From: Wenyingzhuangia fucanilytica
Lineage (GTDB): Bacteria; Bacteroidota; Bacteroidia; Flavobacteriales; Flavobacteriaceae
Assembly (NCBI RefSeq): GCF_001697185.1
Contig: NZ_CP014224.1
Location: 2,108,001-2,172,000, forward strand
Length of the DNA stretch: 64,000 bases
Direction of reading: 5' to 3'
Shown piece by piece: positions 1-8,749 of this stretch. The notes under the pieces are model-generated. The model saw only the letters and a program-made list of their open reading frames with translations, ran no database searches and was not told the origin of the DNA. The first letter of the stretch is position 1; each line of letters starts with the position of its first letter. Both the position numbers and the translations under genes were made by a program.

Positions 1-529
1 CATCAATTACTGTATTTCCAGTAATGTATACAGTATCTTTCTTACAGCTTTCATTTAATAAGTTTTGAGCAGATTGTTTTGTTGGAGCAAAATGTACATC
101 TGCCAAACGACCTGTAATTTGTCTATTGATTTCTTCTGGAAAAGGAGCAAATTTATTATAAGTTCTTAAGCCTGCTTCTACATGTCCAACTTTAATTCCT
201 CTATGGAAAGATGCCAAAGCTACCATACTACTGGTAGAAGTATCTCCATGAACTAATACCAAGTCTGGTTCAAAATTTACCAAAACATCATCAATAGCAG
301 TTAATATTCTAGCACTTAATTGATTTAATGTTTGATTGGCTTTCATTAAATCCAAATCATAGTCTGGAGTAATTTTAAAAAAATCTAACACCTGATCTAA
401 CATTTCTCTATGTTGAGCCGTAACACAAACCTTTGTGTTAAATTCACCATGTTGATATAGTTCCTTCACCAAAGGAGCCATTTTTATAGCCTCTGGTCTA
501 GTTCCAAATACTATTAATATTTTTTTCAT
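1..529 (-). CDS. wecB: UDP-N-acetylglucosamine 2-epimerase (non-hydrolysing), partial
   Basis: Translating the minus strand from ATG at 529 gives a protein that opens MKKILIVFGTRPEAIKMAP, the classic start of WecB-type epimerases, which interconvert UDP-GlcNAc and UDP-ManNAc in the cytoplasm. Family motifs seen are TAQHREMLDQVL, VLVHGDTSTS, VGHVEAGLRT and PFPEEINRQI. About 176 residues are present; the C-terminal half lies beyond the left edge. The ATG overlaps the stop of the preceding gene by four bases (ATGA), so the two are translationally coupled. It is the last visible gene of the polysaccharide operon and probably supplies ManNAc-type precursors. It differs from the hydrolysing epimerase at 3549-4709. 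Confidence 0.93.
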   Translation of the reverse strand, partial: MKKILIVFGTRPEAIKMAPLVKELYQHGEFNTKVCVTAQHREMLDQVLDFFKITPDYDLDLMKANQTLNQLSARILTAIDDVLVNFEPDLVLVHGDTSTSSMVALASFHRGIKVGHVEAGLRTYNKFAPFPEEINRQITGRLADVHFAPTKQSAQNLLNESCKKDTVYITGNTVID

Positions 530-1920
530 ATCAACTCTTTTAGTGCTTTTACAATTCTTTGACTTGTCCCTTCTAATGGAGCACCTATTTGAATATCTAG
601 AATATGCTTTCTCTCTTTATCAAACTCTGATGGATTAGATAATGAATTATTTATTGCCCATACAAAGTCATCATCTTTGTTCACTACGATTACTGCTTTT
701 GATTTTACAACTTTATCGAAATGAACGTAGTTTAAATATTTTTGATCATCATACATACCATTTTCTTTGTTCCCATAAACAGCATTAATAACTGGTTTGT
801 TAAATAACATGAAGTCTAGAGACATGGTTGAACACATATTGATATTTACATCTGTATATTTTAATAAACCTTTTAAAGTTTTTAAATCCTCTACACTAGG
901 AACTCTTTGTGACCATGTTTCAGTATGATTTGCTCTCGTTAATTCCCAATTAGGAAAATTCCAAACAATATTATTATACTTCTTTTGTATCTCAACAAAA
1001 CGTGATTCATCTTCTGCAGGAGATGTTCTAACTATAAAGTTTACATCTTTTATTTTTTCATTAGTGATAAACTGTCCGATTTTTTCTATATAAAAAGGAT
1101 CTAGTTTACTAGTTGATACATCTCCACAACTATAATAAACTGTCTTTTTATTGATATCTAAACCAAGTTTATCAAATAATTCTTCTTTTGAGATATCATA
1201 TTTCTCCATGACATAGGGTTCAAACTGTGGAGTTCCTACAATGTGAATGTTTTCTTTGATTGTGCTTGGATAAAAATATGCTAGTTCTTGTTTCATTAAG
1301 TCACTCCAAACCATATATCCATCAAACTCCCCTAACATTCTTCCTTTAGATGCCAAGTTATCCCAACTAAAGATAAAACTTGCTGTTTTAATTTTTAATT
1401 CTTTTGATGCAGCTAGTAATGGTGCTAAATTACAAGGCCTTTGATGGGTGAAAAACAAAATATGAGGCTTATCTTTCTCTAAAATATTTATATATTTTTT
1501 ATAAGTGTTTTCATTTTTAAAACTTTTAAATTGAAGTCTCTCATAAAATCTTATATTCTTTTCTGAATAAAAAATATTTGTAATACAATAAGCTAACTTT
1601 ATTAAAAGTTGTCTTTTATTTTTTGCTTTGGTAACTTTTCCGTTATTATAACTCGTTTTAATTCCAAAAAAAGAAATATGCTTACGCATATGAGCTACTT
1701 CTTTTAACTTTCTAAAAAACCAAGAAAAAACTGACTCTCTATATATATCTAATTCATAAAAAGTAACTTTTTCTAATATTTCTTTACTATAAATTCTTCT
1801 TATCAATCCTGAATAGATAATAACCTCGTCATATTCTTTTATAGCTTCATGAATAAATTCACTCATTATAAAATTTCTATAACCTACTCCATCTGCAATT
1901 ACAATTCCTACCTTACTCAT
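526..1920 (-). CDS. Putative GT-B fold glycosyltransferase of the polysaccharide locus
   Basis: A 464-residue soluble protein of no family I can name with certainty. The middle contains FSWDNLASKGRM (about 184-195) followed by YMVWSDLMKQEL and IHIVGTPQFEPY (about 227-236). This layout is seen in CDP-glycerol-transferase-like and UDP-glycosyltransferase-like proteins of capsule loci. A later stretch, NMCSTMSLDFMLFNKPVI, resembles the nucleotide-binding C-terminal half of GT-B enzymes. It overlaps the upstream dehydrogenase gene by 8 bases and the downstream epimerase by 4. Its position after the nonulosonic acid genes suggests it adds or modifies that sugar, but this is inference; donor and acceptor are unknown. 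Confidence 0.6.
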   Translation of the reverse strand: MSKVGIVIADGVGYRNFIMSEFIHEAIKEYDEVIIYSGLIRRIYSKEILEKVTFYELDIYRESVFSWFFRKLKEVAHMRKHISFFGIKTSYNNGKVTKAKNKRQLLIKLAYCITNIFYSEKNIRFYERLQFKSFKNENTYKKYINILEKDKPHILFFTHQRPCNLAPLLAASKELKIKTASFIFSWDNLASKGRMLGEFDGYMVWSDLMKQELAYFYPSTIKENIHIVGTPQFEPYVMEKYDISKEELFDKLGLDINKKTVYYSCGDVSTSKLDPFYIEKIGQFITNEKIKDVNFIVRTSPAEDESRFVEIQKKYNNIVWNFPNWELTRANHTETWSQRVPSVEDLKTLKGLLKYTDVNINMCSTMSLDFMLFNKPVINAVYGNKENGMYDDQKYLNYVHFDKVVKSKAVIVVNKDDDFVWAINNSLSNPSEFDKERKHILDIQIGAPLEGTSQRIVKALKELI

Positions 1921-2860
1921 TTAATAAATTGATTAATTTATTCAACACAAACCTTTCTGTTTTCTCTATAGACTCATAAGTATTCCCTCCAATATGAGGA
2001 GTAATAATTACATTATCATTTAACTTTGCATACTCTACTAAAGGGTGCTTTAATATATCTGGCTCACACCATAAAACATCTGTAGCATAGCCCGAAATCT
2101 TCTTTTCTTTTAACAAATTCAATAAATCTATTTCATTTACCAAACCTCCCCGAGCGGTATTTACAATTACAGCAGATTCTTTTAATAAAAAAAGATTCTT
2201 TTCATTTAAAATAAAATGAGTTTCGTCATTATAAGGAAGATGAATAGATAGAACATCTACTGTAGACAATAATTCTTCTAATGAATTTACTTTATTGTAT
2301 TTAAGGCTATATTCAAGTTGATTGTCAATATCAAAATAATAAACCTCCATTCCTAAAACCGAGTAGTAATCAGCCATAATTTTCCCTAATCTACCCAATC
2401 CTAAGATTCCAACCTTTTTTTTGTATAACTCAATACCTTGAAATAAATATCTATTCCATTCCCCTTTTTCTGTATGTTGATATGCCTGTTTTGACTTTCT
2501 TATTAATGTTAACAACAAGCCTAGCGTATGTTCTGCTGTTGCTCTTACTTCTTTTAGAAATTCAGACTCTCCTTTTAAACTAATTATCTTAATATTATTT
2601 TCGTTACAAGCATTCAAATCTATATGGTCTAATCCTGTAGCGGCACATAAAATATATTTACATCTAGTATTTTCTAATACTGATTTTGTTAATTTATGAT
2701 TCAATCTAAACCAAAAAACATCACAATTTTGCAATGCCTTTTTTAATTCTAAATCTGTAATTATTTTTTGATACTCTACTGATGAAATTTTTCTTAGAGT
2801 ATTTTCATTTTCTGTGGAAAGAGCATTTATTCCAGATATAATGGTTTTTAAATAACTCAT
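1913..2860 (-). CDS. NAD-dependent D-2-hydroxyacid dehydrogenase (SerA-like)
   Basis: A D-isomer 2-hydroxyacid dehydrogenase of about 315 residues. The NAD-binding Rossmann motif GLGRLG is near residue 154. Catalytic elements are the arginine in NTARGG, the glutamate in WCEPD and the histidine in ITPHIGGN. I chose ATG at 2860: it gives a 4-base ATGA overlap with the stop of the upstream cytidylyltransferase and has AAAGGAAAG just before it. An in-frame ATG at 2878 is possible but lies further inside the upstream gene. The substrate is unknown. A dehydrogenase placed directly after neuB-neuC-neuA is unusual and may act on a keto or hydroxy acid used in the polymer. Confidence 0.85.
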   Translation of the reverse strand: MSYLKTIISGINALSTENENTLRKISSVEYQKIITDLELKKALQNCDVFWFRLNHKLTKSVLENTRCKYILCAATGLDHIDLNACNENNIKIISLKGESEFLKEVRATAEHTLGLLLTLIRKSKQAYQHTEKGEWNRYLFQGIELYKKKVGILGLGRLGKIMADYYSVLGMEVYYFDIDNQLEYSLKYNKVNSLEELLSTVDVLSIHLPYNDETHFILNEKNLFLLKESAVIVNTARGGLVNEIDLLNLLKEKKISGYATDVLWCEPDILKHPLVEYAKLNDNVIITPHIGGNTYESIEKTERFVLNKLINLLNE

Positions 2861-3549
2861 AACTTTCCTTTTTTCCACTCCTTTATCAACACCTCTGTCA
2901 ACAAGAAATCACGTTCGGTGTCCACATTAGCCCATTTTGACTCAGGCATAATATATGCTTTTTTGTTAGGAAGTATTATCTTTTTATCTTTTAGAAAAGC
3001 CGTTGTTTTAACAGCATAGATTGCTCCATTTCTTAAAAAAACAGGTGTTAAATCTTGCCTTCTTTTACTTTCTAATTCTTTATCTAAAGCTAACATTGAT
3101 CGATCTTCAATAACATGATACATTCGTGCTGGATGAATATCTTCTAATTCAACTACAGAAACTACACATTCTAAATTAGCGTCTTCTAAAAACATTTGAA
3201 TCACATTATCAATGTCCTCGACTTCTCTTATAGGAGCCGTAGGTTGAAGTAATACAATACAATCATATTCTGTTTTTAATGAAGTTAATACTTCAATAAT
3301 AGCATCTTCTATTTTTGAAGTATCTTGTGCATTCTCAGTATTTCTTTTAAGCGCTACACATCCATATTGATTAGCTACCTCTATTATTTCATCACTATCT
3401 GTAGATACAATTATATCTGTTAGTAATCTTGCTTTTTTTGCTTGCTCTATGGTATAAGAAATCAAAGGTTGTCTATCAACTAACCTTATATTCTTCCTAG
3501 GAACTCCTTTAGAGCCACCTCTTGCCGGTATAATTCCTAATATTTTCAT
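2857..3549 (-). CDS. neuA: CMP-nonulosonic acid synthetase (acylneuraminate cytidylyltransferase)
   Basis: This 230-residue enzyme activates a nine-carbon keto sugar with CTP, giving the CMP-sugar donor. The N-terminus carries the family signature IPARGGSKGVPRKN (residues 7-20), followed by STDSDEI and LLQPTAPIR. The length fits the catalytic domain of NeuA/NeuF-type enzymes without an extra esterase domain. Its start touches the stop of neuC and its stop overlaps the next gene by 4 bases. Whether the sugar is N-acetylneuraminic, legionaminic or a related acid cannot be told from sequence alone. No LegB/LegC- or PseB/PseC-like genes are visible, which mildly favours neuraminic acid. Confidence 0.92.
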   Translation of the reverse strand: MKILGIIPARGGSKGVPRKNIRLVDRQPLISYTIEQAKKARLLTDIIVSTDSDEIIEVANQYGCVALKRNTENAQDTSKIEDAIIEVLTSLKTEYDCIVLLQPTAPIREVEDIDNVIQMFLEDANLECVVSVVELEDIHPARMYHVIEDRSMLALDKELESKRRQDLTPVFLRNGAIYAVKTTAFLKDKKIILPNKKAYIMPESKWANVDTERDFLLTEVLIKEWKKGKL

Positions 3550-4709
3550 TAGTACACAATGGTTTTATGAAATGTTAACTTTGTTTCTGCAAGAATATCG
3601 GCTATTCTTTGACCAGAAGCACCATCTCCATAAATATTTTCTGAGACAATATCAGTAGAAGTAATTCTATCTTGAATACTTTTTATGATTTCATTTTTAT
3701 CATAAACAGTATCTAACACATTACTTCCTCTTTCTCTTTTATTTTGACGAGTTCCTATATTTACCACAGGTACTCCTATATAAGAACACTCACGAATACC
3801 TACACTAGAATTCCCTATTAAACACTTACTATTAGCCAATAATTTTAAAAAATCATTTGGCTCCATATTCTTAAAGAAGTGGATATTCTGTGGTTTGTGT
3901 ATTTCTCTAAAAGACCTTATTCCTCCAGAAGTTCCATCAGAACCTGCATCCACATTTGGCCAAAACCAAAAAGTAGGCATATTTAATTCATGAACTGCTT
4001 TTAAAGTTTCTTCTACATCTTTTCTTGCCGATGCATATTCTGTAGTAACAGGGTGTTGCATCACTACAAGATAACCTTGTTCTTTCCAGTTAATTTCTAC
4101 ACCAACACCTCCATATTTTTGAATAGGATCAAAATCTAAAGTTGGATTCTTTTTTATTTCATCTGCCAAATCTATTGACGGACATCCAGTATTAAAAACC
4201 ATCTCTGGGTTTTCTCCCATTTTTAAAACCCTTTGCTTAGCATCTTCTGAAGCCACCAAATGTACATCTGCTAATTTGGTGTTGGCATGACGAACTTTTT
4301 CATCTATATTTCCTGTAACTTCTCCTCCCTGAATATGAATTAATGGAATGTTTTGATAAGCGGCAGCAATACTTGTTGCGATTGTTTCGAATCTATCTGC
4401 AATAGTTACCACTGCATCAGGCTGTAAACGATAAAAAACATTGGCTAATTCCATGACTCCTAAACCTGTGGTTTTGGCCATAGAAGTAGGATTTTCACCT
4501 TCTAAAACCATAAAAACTTTCTCTTCTATGGTAAAACCATCTTTTTCTATAAACTCTACAGCATTACCATAACGTCCCAACAAAGCGGAACCTGCAATCA
4601 CCAACTGTAATTCTAACTTAGGATGATTTTTTATTGCTGTTAAAGCGGTTTTAATTCTACTATAAGATGGACGTGCAGTAACAACTACACATATTTTTTT
4701 GATTGCCAT
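3549..4709 (-). CDS. neuC: UDP-N-acetylglucosamine 2-epimerase, hydrolysing (NeuC/LegG family)
   Basis: A 386-residue enzyme of the NeuC/LegG family, which releases UDP and epimerises UDP-GlcNAc (or a diacetamido analogue) to a free ManNAc-type sugar. The start, KKICVVVTARPSYSRIKTAL, is typical of the family. Later motifs are VVTIADRFE, HIQGGEVTGNIDEKVRHA and CLIGNSSVGIRECSYIGVPVVNIGTRQ. It lies between neuB (1-base gap) and neuA, giving the complete three-step order epimerase, synthase, cytidylyltransferase. It is distinct from the non-hydrolysing WecB-like gene at the left edge. Confidence 0.92.
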   Translation of the reverse strand: MAIKKICVVVTARPSYSRIKTALTAIKNHPKLELQLVIAGSALLGRYGNAVEFIEKDGFTIEEKVFMVLEGENPTSMAKTTGLGVMELANVFYRLQPDAVVTIADRFETIATSIAAAYQNIPLIHIQGGEVTGNIDEKVRHANTKLADVHLVASEDAKQRVLKMGENPEMVFNTGCPSIDLADEIKKNPTLDFDPIQKYGGVGVEINWKEQGYLVVMQHPVTTEYASARKDVEETLKAVHELNMPTFWFWPNVDAGSDGTSGGIRSFREIHKPQNIHFFKNMEPNDFLKLLANSKCLIGNSSVGIRECSYIGVPVVNIGTRQNKRERGSNVLDTVYDKNEIIKSIQDRITSTDIVSENIYGDGASGQRIADILAETKLTFHKTIVY

Positions 4710-4710
4710 A

Positions 4711-5712
4711 TTACTCGGTTATATCTTCTTCATTTAAAAAATCCCATTGGTTTAAATCTTTATTGATTTTTTTTCCAATCACCTGTTCGTAATCACTCGC
4801 CAAGATACCAAATCCTTTAGGTTTCTTAGTTTCTAAATCAGAAAAAGTGATAACATCCCCTTTATTTAAATCTTTGTTAACTGCTAATGATTTTTCAAAA
4901 ATAGCCTTTAAATCACCAAATGCTGAATTATCTGTTTTGTTCACAGGATTTTGCATTGCAATATTTATATTTTTTACTGCTTTAACCAATTGGCTAGTTT
5001 CTGCCATGGTTAAAGAAGCTTTTGCATCGGGACCAAACATTTCTTTGTCAAACACTACGTGAAACTCTAAAATTTCTGCTCCCAAAGCAGTAGCAGCAAT
5101 ACAGGCTTCTGTAGAAGAAGAATGATCTGAAAACCCTACAGGTACTTTATATCTATTTTTTAATTCTTGAATCACGTTCAAACCAAACTGCTCAGGCTTT
5201 GTTGGATAAGCCGTTGTACATTGCAGAATAGAATAGGCAACTCCTCTAGATTTTAAAAACGCTATGGTTTTATCTAACTCCTCAAAAGAACTCATTCCTG
5301 ATGAAATAATAACTGGCTTACCTGTTTGTGCTATTTTTTCTAGCAACACAAAGTTGTTGACTTCTCCAGAGCCTACTTTGTATTGTTTCACTCCTACTTC
5401 CTCTAACAAATCTACCGCAGCATTACTAAAAGGAGAACTCATAAATTCTAAACCAACCTCATCACAATGTGCTTTAAGCCCTTTCCACTGCTCTAAGGTA
5501 AACTCCATACGTTTCCAATATTCCATTCTAGTAGCATCTTGTTTAGAAAATTTAACTCTAAACGGTTCGTGTATGCTACTTTCTGCCTCCGAAATATGTG
5601 TTTGAAACTTTATAGCATTACATCCTGTTTTAGCCACGGCATCAATATATGCATGTGCCATACCTAAACTACCATCATGTGCTTGTGCTATTTCTGCTAT
5701 AATAAATGTCAT
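4711..5712 (-). CDS. neuB: N-acetylneuraminate (nonulosonic acid) synthase
   Basis: This 333-residue synthase condenses a six-carbon N-acetyl sugar with phosphoenolpyruvate to make a nine-carbon sialic-type acid. The N-terminal TIM barrel shows IIAEIAQAHDGSLGMAHAYI, AIKFQTH, SSPFSNAAVDLLEE, KVGSGEVNN and GFSDHSSSTEA. The C-terminal part, from about residue 275, reads as an antifreeze-like/SAF domain (LNKGDVITFSDLETKKP, then a DYEQVIGKKI stretch). Its start overlaps the stop of the upstream glycosyltransferase by 4 bases. It is the first enzyme of the cassette in transcription order. Sequence does not separate NeuB from LegI. Confidence 0.93.
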   Translation of the reverse strand: MTFIIAEIAQAHDGSLGMAHAYIDAVAKTGCNAIKFQTHISEAESSIHEPFRVKFSKQDATRMEYWKRMEFTLEQWKGLKAHCDEVGLEFMSSPFSNAAVDLLEEVGVKQYKVGSGEVNNFVLLEKIAQTGKPVIISSGMSSFEELDKTIAFLKSRGVAYSILQCTTAYPTKPEQFGLNVIQELKNRYKVPVGFSDHSSSTEACIAATALGAEILEFHVVFDKEMFGPDAKASLTMAETSQLVKAVKNINIAMQNPVNKTDNSAFGDLKAIFEKSLAVNKDLNKGDVITFSDLETKKPKGFGILASDYEQVIGKKINKDLNQWDFLNEEDITE

Positions 5713-6959
5713 TTTGTTACTGAATAAAATAATTGATTCATTTGTTTCTCTAAATTAGGTAAACCACAATAATCTGCTAACTCCTCCCTACCTAATTGCT
5801 GATTTTTATTTTCTATCCAATTAAAATATAATTGCTCTATCAATTTTGAAATTTTATCAACATCATCTATTTCTGTTATAAAAGGATAATCATTCCCCAA
5901 CAATCTTTTGGATTCACTATAATAAGGCCCTAACAATAATACAGGTTTATTGGCATTGATAATATGTGGAAATTTACCTGGCAAAAATGGGCTTATATGT
6001 CCTTTTGCTTCTAAAATAATATTTACAGAAACTTCGTTTTGAATGTCATTAACCTCTGCAAAAGGGACATTTCCATCACTCCAATACAAATTTTTATTTA
6101 TGTTAGATTTTATATATTCTTTATGATCTCTTGCTTGACCTAATAAAATTAGTTTGGTTACTTCTTTTGCTCTAGGATTTCTTTCTAAAAACAATTTATA
6201 ACCTTTTATTAAACCTTCTGGATTTCTTTCCTTCATTAAATTACCTGCATGAAGCATGTTAAACTTTTTTTTATCAAAATAATCTATCTTACAATTATTA
6301 ACGGAATTTTTAATCTCTAAATTCTGATGAGGAATTACAATACCTGATTTGAGAAAAGAAGGGAAATAACTTCCCATCCATTCTTGTAAATACAAGCTTG
6401 GGAATCCACTATACTTTGCTTTTAAAGAAACCAGTTTCATAAAGTTTTCTTTATAAAAAGCTCCTTTATTTAAAAAATCATAAGGTCTAGGATAACAATG
6501 AAAAGGAAATGGATCGTGAATATAAGCTAACCATTTATCATGTAAGTTTGGCAGACTTAACATAGCATGATGTGGTCTAAAACTAGCTCCTTTACTCAAG
6601 GTAAAAATTATATCTTCATCATTAAAACACTTTTTAATGGCTTTAGAAATACTTTTAGAATCATTAAAAAAAGTAAAAGAATTTCCAAATATTTTTTCTA
6701 AAAAAATAGACAAATCTACCTTTAAAACTCTTTGAACAATTCTTTGTGTTCTACTCAACACATAATTCAAAGAAAATTTAATCTCAGGTATAGATATACA
6801 TTCAATATCACTCCCTAATTGAATTTCTTTTCTGGTGTAATGCAATACTTTAACTTGATAACCTATCTTTTTAAGGTTTTGTATCAAAGCTACATTTACT
6901 TTAGAACCACTACTGTCTTCTATATCTATGGATTCTGATATGATTAGAATTTTTACCAT
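5709..6959 (-). CDS. Glycosyltransferase, GT-B fold (GT4-like)
   Basis: A 416-residue predicted cytoplasmic glycosyltransferase. The N-terminus, ILIISESIDIEDSSGSKVN, is a GT-B Rossmann start. The middle has FNMLHAGNLMKERNPEGLIKGY, a typical start of the C-terminal donor-binding domain, followed by LILLGQARDHKEYI. Near the C-terminus are LPGKFPHIINANKPVLLLGP and the closing LEKQMNQLFYS. The usual E-x7-E motif of GT4 is not clear. It overlaps neuB by 4 bases and the upstream GT2 by 7 bases. The sugar donor is unknown. Confidence 0.75.
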   Translation of the reverse strand: MVKILIISESIDIEDSSGSKVNVALIQNLKKIGYQVKVLHYTRKEIQLGSDIECISIPEIKFSLNYVLSRTQRIVQRVLKVDLSIFLEKIFGNSFTFFNDSKSISKAIKKCFNDEDIIFTLSKGASFRPHHAMLSLPNLHDKWLAYIHDPFPFHCYPRPYDFLNKGAFYKENFMKLVSLKAKYSGFPSLYLQEWMGSYFPSFLKSGIVIPHQNLEIKNSVNNCKIDYFDKKKFNMLHAGNLMKERNPEGLIKGYKLFLERNPRAKEVTKLILLGQARDHKEYIKSNINKNLYWSDGNVPFAEVNDIQNEVSVNIILEAKGHISPFLPGKFPHIINANKPVLLLGPYYSESKRLLGNDYPFITEIDDVDKISKLIEQLYFNWIENKNQQLGREELADYCGLPNLEKQMNQLFYSVTK

Positions 6960-7915
6960 CTAGCAACTCTATGAATTAATTTTATAAACAAACTCCCATG
7001 TAATCTTGCACAAAAAACCAATACTATAACAGCAATATCTTTGAATCTGTTAGATAGTAATCCTTTTTTTAAATCACTTTTAATCTTTGTTAACAATTCA
7101 TCGTTTTGTTTGTTATTATATGCAAAAGTGATAAATCTTGAGAAAATTCTCCCATTAAATAACGGAGAGTTTTTTACTACCTGGTATACATTTATAAATG
7201 CCTGATTATTTGAAATCTCTTTAATATTAGTTTTACCATAAAAATTAGCTGTAATAGAAATATTGTGTTTTCTATGATAGTATAAAGGTTTATTTACATA
7301 ACTGGCTTTTGTGCTCTTAGTAAAAAACAACTTATTAAACACTTCCCATTCTTCAGCATAAAAAAGCTGTTCATTAAATCGAACCTCTTTGATATACTCA
7401 TATTTGATTAACGGAACTTGGGCTGTAAATATTCTTTTTAAGAGGATAAAATCTTCAGCTATATTAGCTATGATATTTGATTCTACTTTTTGATTTATCA
7501 ACTCAATATTTAACTTTTCTCCATCTTTAAAATTAACAGTAGGAAAAACAGTCAAATCTAAGTTTGAATATTTCTCAAACTCTTTTAATTGAATTTCAAA
7601 CTTTTGGGGATGCATGATATCATCATCATCAAAAAAATGGATAAAATCTGTGGTTTCTATTAAATCCATTCCCATATTTCTAGAAGCAGACAAACCTTTT
7701 ACATATTTATCGCCTTTTACATGATACTGAAATCTAATATCTTTTTTTATATATTCTTGTATAACTTCACTCGTATTGTCATTAGAATTGTCATCTATAA
7801 TAATACACTTCCAATTTGAATAGGTTTGTGCTATAATAGAATCTAAAGTCTCTCTTATTAAATGAGCCCTATTATAAGTGGTTAGTATAATAGTTATTAA
7901 AGATTGATTATGCAT
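6953..7915 (-). CDS. Family 2 glycosyltransferase
   Basis: A 320-residue GT-A glycosyltransferase. The N-terminus, LITIILTTYNRAHLIRETLD, and IIIDDNSNDNTSEVI are the family 2 nucleotide-binding elements. HFFDDDDIMHPQKFE supplies the acidic DxD-type metal site. It is very similar in its opening to the GT2 at 11947-12900 (TYNRAHLI-ETLDS), so the two may be related duplicates. Its ATG lies inside the end of the ancestral reading frame of the preceding frameshifted GT2 gene (8-base overlap), the usual spacing in this operon. Confidence 0.88.
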   Translation of the reverse strand: MHNQSLITIILTTYNRAHLIRETLDSIIAQTYSNWKCIIIDDNSNDNTSEVIQEYIKKDIRFQYHVKGDKYVKGLSASRNMGMDLIETTDFIHFFDDDDIMHPQKFEIQLKEFEKYSNLDLTVFPTVNFKDGEKLNIELINQKVESNIIANIAEDFILLKRIFTAQVPLIKYEYIKEVRFNEQLFYAEEWEVFNKLFFTKSTKASYVNKPLYYHRKHNISITANFYGKTNIKEISNNQAFINVYQVVKNSPLFNGRIFSRFITFAYNNKQNDELLTKIKSDLKKGLLSNRFKDIAVIVLVFCARLHGSLFIKLIHRVARW

Positions 7916-8073
7916 TTAGTATTCTTTTAACAAATCTAAGCGGTTTTAAAACATAAAGACCTATTTTGTACTCTAATCTAGAGTACATTTTTAATTTTTC
8001 ATTTTCTTCCTTTTCAATCCTTAACAATAAAAATGCAATAAAATCATTAAAATATAATTTATATATATCTTCA
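7908..8073 (-). pseudogene. Displaced C-terminal segment of the frameshifted GT2 at 8021-8737
   Basis: After the A7 tract of the upstream GT2 gene, the frame reached by adding one A stays open for 54 codons and stops at 7908. It reads EDIYKLYFNDFIAFLLLRIE and ends YKIGLYVLKPLRFVKRILNA. A basic, aromatic tail of the type Y-K-I-G-hydrophobic-PLRF is common at the end of flavobacterial GT2 proteins. The stop would overlap the next gene start by 8 bases, matching the other junctions of this operon. I therefore read this as the true C-terminus, separated by a one-base loss. Confidence 0.75.
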
Positions 8074-8737
8074 TTTTTTTATAGATATATTTTAATAAAT
8101 CATACTTTATTTTATTTGCCTTTGTTGTGGTTGACTCAATTCCTTTTCTATAATTATATAGTGGCTCTGGCACAACAAAAACCTTTTTATTAGTAGAGTT
8201 TAAAACTCTAATCAATAATTCCCAATCCTCAAAACCATTCCTCATTTGTTCATCATACCCCCCTATATTTAACAACTCTCGTTTTACAAATAATGAAGTT
8301 CCTAGTGCTATATTATTTAAAACAGCCTTATTTAAACCACCTCCCTTAGGCTCAAACACTGTTATCTGGTTATCTTCGGACACCAAATTGGCAAAACATG
8401 TTATAACAGAATGTGCATCAGTATAATTTGTTAAAAGTTTTTTACAAAAATCTAATTCAACATAATCATCACTATCAATAAAAATGACATACTCCCCTTT
8501 AGCTTTTTGTAAACCAACATTTCTTGCTGAAGACTGACCTTTATTTTCTTGATGTATTAATATATCAATCTTACAGGATAGCTCACTAAGTTTTAATTTA
8601 GTTTCTTGATTTGAACCATCATCTACTACAATTAATTCAATATTAGGGTAAGTTTGATTATTTACTGAGTCAATACATTTTTCTATATATTGACTAGTAT
8701 TATAGACAGGAATAACTACTGATATTATCTCTTTCAT
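8021..8737 (-). CDS. Family 2 glycosyltransferase, frameshifted near its 3' end
   Basis: The open frame of 238 residues begins ISVVIPVYNTSQYIEKCIDS with IELIVVDDGSNQ and YVIFIDSDDYVELDF, a standard GT2 catalytic domain, plus the acceptor-side motif GFEDWELLIRVL. The end, KKMKIYINYILMILLHFYC, is not GT-like and starts right after an A7 run (minus strand, 8074-8080). One extra A would join it to the 54-codon segment ending at 7908. The catalytic domain is complete, so the short product may keep some function. The cause may be mutation, phase variation, slippage or a sequencing error. Confidence 0.85.
   Translation of the reverse strand: MKEIISVVIPVYNTSQYIEKCIDSVNNQTYPNIELIVVDDGSNQETKLKLSELSCKIDILIHQENKGQSSARNVGLQKAKGEYVIFIDSDDYVELDFCKKLLTNYTDAHSVITCFANLVSEDNQITVFEPKGGGLNKAVLNNIALGTSLFVKRELLNIGGYDEQMRNGFEDWELLIRVLNSTNKKVFVVPEPLYNYRKGIESTTTKANKIKYDLLKYIYKKMKIYINYILMILLHFYC
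8074..8080 (-). other. A7 homopolymer at the frameshift point
   Basis: Seven consecutive A on the minus strand lie exactly where the reading frame of the GT2 gene changes. The zero-frame codons are TAT AAA AAA ATG; an eighth A, or a -1 slip, would give TAT AAA AAA AAT GAA and the longer protein. This is seen directly in the sequence; its role as a switch is inference. Confidence 0.7.
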
Positions 8738-8749
8738 AAGGTATATTCT

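Noticed and set aside
5264-5605. Plus-strand open frame inside neuB
   Set aside because: It is antisense to a complete, well-conserved synthase gene and its product has no recognisable motif.
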